A stretch of 42,044 nt of DNA from Clostridiaceae bacterium. Lineage in GTDB: Bacteria; Bacillota; Clostridia; Saccharofermentanales; UBA5734. The stretch's first letter is position 1, and every line of letters begins with the position of its first letter. Shown here piece after piece: positions 41,122-42,044 of this stretch. The notes beneath the pieces were generated by a model that saw nothing but the letters and a program-made list of their open reading frames with translations, had not been told where the DNA came from and did no database searches. Position numbers and translations under genes: made by a program. The stretch lies in assembly GCA_012729935.1 (NCBI GenBank), contig JAAYBY010000192.1, forward strand, positions 1 to 42,044, in the 5' to 3' direction.

Positions 41122-42044
41122 GTGTCTAAGAAAATAGTACGAACACTGATTATCTCAGTTGTTATTTTTATCCTGATTGGTGTTACAACCGCCGGGTTTT
41201 ACTTTGGTTTTAATTACATTATTTCCCAGAACGAGCGGATGGAGAAACTTCAGGAACAGTTCGGCCAGGGAGAAAACGGGACGGGTATCAATGCTGATAC
41301 AGCCGGAGCCGTTGAAATTATCATACCCCGGGCATCCGATACCAAACAGATCGCGGAACTTCTGGAAAACAAAGGCATGATCAAGAACGTGTTCATGTTC
41401 ACGATCCTGTCGAAATTCAACGGGTTCGATGGTGCCTATATGGCAGGCACACATTACGTTCTGCCTGGTATGGGCTACGATGAAATCATGTATCTTCTCT
41501 GCCAGAAACCCCAGGCTGTTCGTGTAACCTTCCCGGAGGGACTGACCTATCGTGAGGTAAAGCAGCGATTAACCGATGCGGGCGTCAAATATGACGAAAA
41601 AGTCATGGACAGCATGATGCGCAACCCTCAGGCTTTCCTTGATTATGATTTTGTTACGGATATCGACAGCAGAGAGGGTCGTGACTGGATTCTGCAGGGA
41701 TACCTTTTCCCCGACACCTACGAGTTTGATGTCAACACGGATGAGGAAACTATTCTCCGGACATTCCTGAATAATACTGAGCGTAAGCTGATTGAAGAGT
41801 ATTATGAACGGGCGAGCTATATTGAAATGAGTATGGATGATGTCATAATTCTGGCATCGATTATTCAGATGGAGTGTCAACTGATCGAAGAGATGCGCAG
41901 TGTCTCAGGTGTGTTTCACAACAGAATTCGGGACGATATGTCGCTGAGTGCCTGTGCGACGGTCAACTATCTCAGAAAAGAAAATGGTGACGATGTGAAA
42001 CTATGGCTGTTGAATGAGGACATCAATGAATTCGACAGCCCGTA
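41122..42044 (+). CDS. mltG: Endolytic transglycosylase MltG (3' end cut by window)
   Basis: Cleaves nascent glycan strands outside the membrane to set their length. The reading frame starts at a GTG (41122) with AGGGAGGA about 8 nt upstream and stays open to the window edge (about 307 codons). One N-terminal membrane segment (about 9-31, LIISVVIFILIGVTTAGFYFGF) anchors the protein, followed by a LysM-like region (IIIPRASDTKQIAELLENKGMIKN) and the YceG/MltG domain with VTFPEGLTYREVKQRL, LQGYLFPDTYEF and ILASIIQMECQ...VSGVFHNRI. The usual 'ASIVEKE' reads ASIIQMEC: the first Glu is Gln, and the second Glu is kept. 'LSACATVNYL' replaces the common 'LQTDPTVxY'. This is a somewhat divergent clostridial member. 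Confidence 0.9.
   Translation, partial: MSKKIVRTLIISVVIFILIGVTTAGFYFGFNYIISQNERMEKLQEQFGQGENGTGINADTAGAVEIIIPRASDTKQIAELLENKGMIKNVFMFTILSKFNGFDGAYMAGTHYVLPGMGYDEIMYLLCQKPQAVRVTFPEGLTYREVKQRLTDAGVKYDEKVMDSMMRNPQAFLDYDFVTDIDSREGRDWILQGYLFPDTYEFDVNTDEETILRTFLNNTERKLIEEYYERASYIEMSMDDVIILASIIQMECQLIEEMRSVSGVFHNRIRDDMSLSACATVNYLRKENGDDVKLWLLNEDINEFDSP

Overview
The window is a gene-dense chromosomal segment, with GC content near one half by eye, from an anaerobic, fermentative Firmicute, most likely class Clostridia. I cannot name the genus. The evidence is Firmicutes-type housekeeping genes (rel with recJ, tmcAL, RNase J, DUF1934/YwiB, yceD-rpmF, a DUF512 radical-SAM gene next to der), strong Shine-Dalgarno sites, a pta-ackA acetate module, a PocR-type regulator beside a corrinoid protein, and an HD-GYP protein. 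I found no rRNA, tRNA, CRISPR array, phage gene or transposase. Two genes are cut by the window edges: the class V aminotransferase at the left and mltG at the right.

Left part (1-8054). A class V aminotransferase and serA form a serine-biosynthesis pair on the plus strand. Converging on it is a compact minus-strand operon of DUF1015, an FAD-dependent amine-oxidase-like flavoprotein, and a DUF2298 ('YYY') polytopic membrane protein. 

8207-16230 is a plus-strand run: alaS, a HIT-family hydrolase, rpsU, recJ, and a bifunctional (p)ppGpp synthetase/hydrolase fused in expression to recJ by a 1-nt overlap. 16353-18355 is a two-gene module of a PocR/AraC regulator and a methyltransferase corrinoid protein, with no methyltransferase beside it. 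A 15-bp palindromic terminator separates it from the convergent RNase J gene, which has an unusual 125-residue basic N-terminal tail. rpsT is divergent from RNase J. tyrS and tmcAL form a minus-strand pair, and tmcAL looks leaderless.

23673-28058 is the least ordinary stretch. It holds a membrane-anchored extracytoplasmic protein of unknown function, a conserved hypothetical, then a 335-nt gap, an HD-GYP c-di-GMP phosphodiesterase candidate, and a DUF5317 membrane protein. The gap contains a 235-nt element bounded by a 20-nt inverted repeat (19/20 match). Inside is a 28-codon reading frame for a hydrophobic peptide with a perfect AGGAGG site that is itself buried in a hairpin. This is the best candidate for something undescribed: a fold-back small mRNA (type I toxin-like), a structured RNA, or a small repeat element.

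Right part (28182-42044). This holds pta-ackA-proS (acetyl-CoA to acetate with ATP formation, and prolyl-tRNA synthesis), a convergent RluA pseudouridine synthase, ddl-murI (D-Ala-D-Ala and D-Glu for peptidoglycan) with ywiB-like DUF1934, yceD-rpmF, DUF512-der-typA (ribosome assembly GTPases), and the start of mltG. The theme is translation, ribosome biogenesis and cell-wall precursors. All functional assignments come from motif reading; no database search was run.
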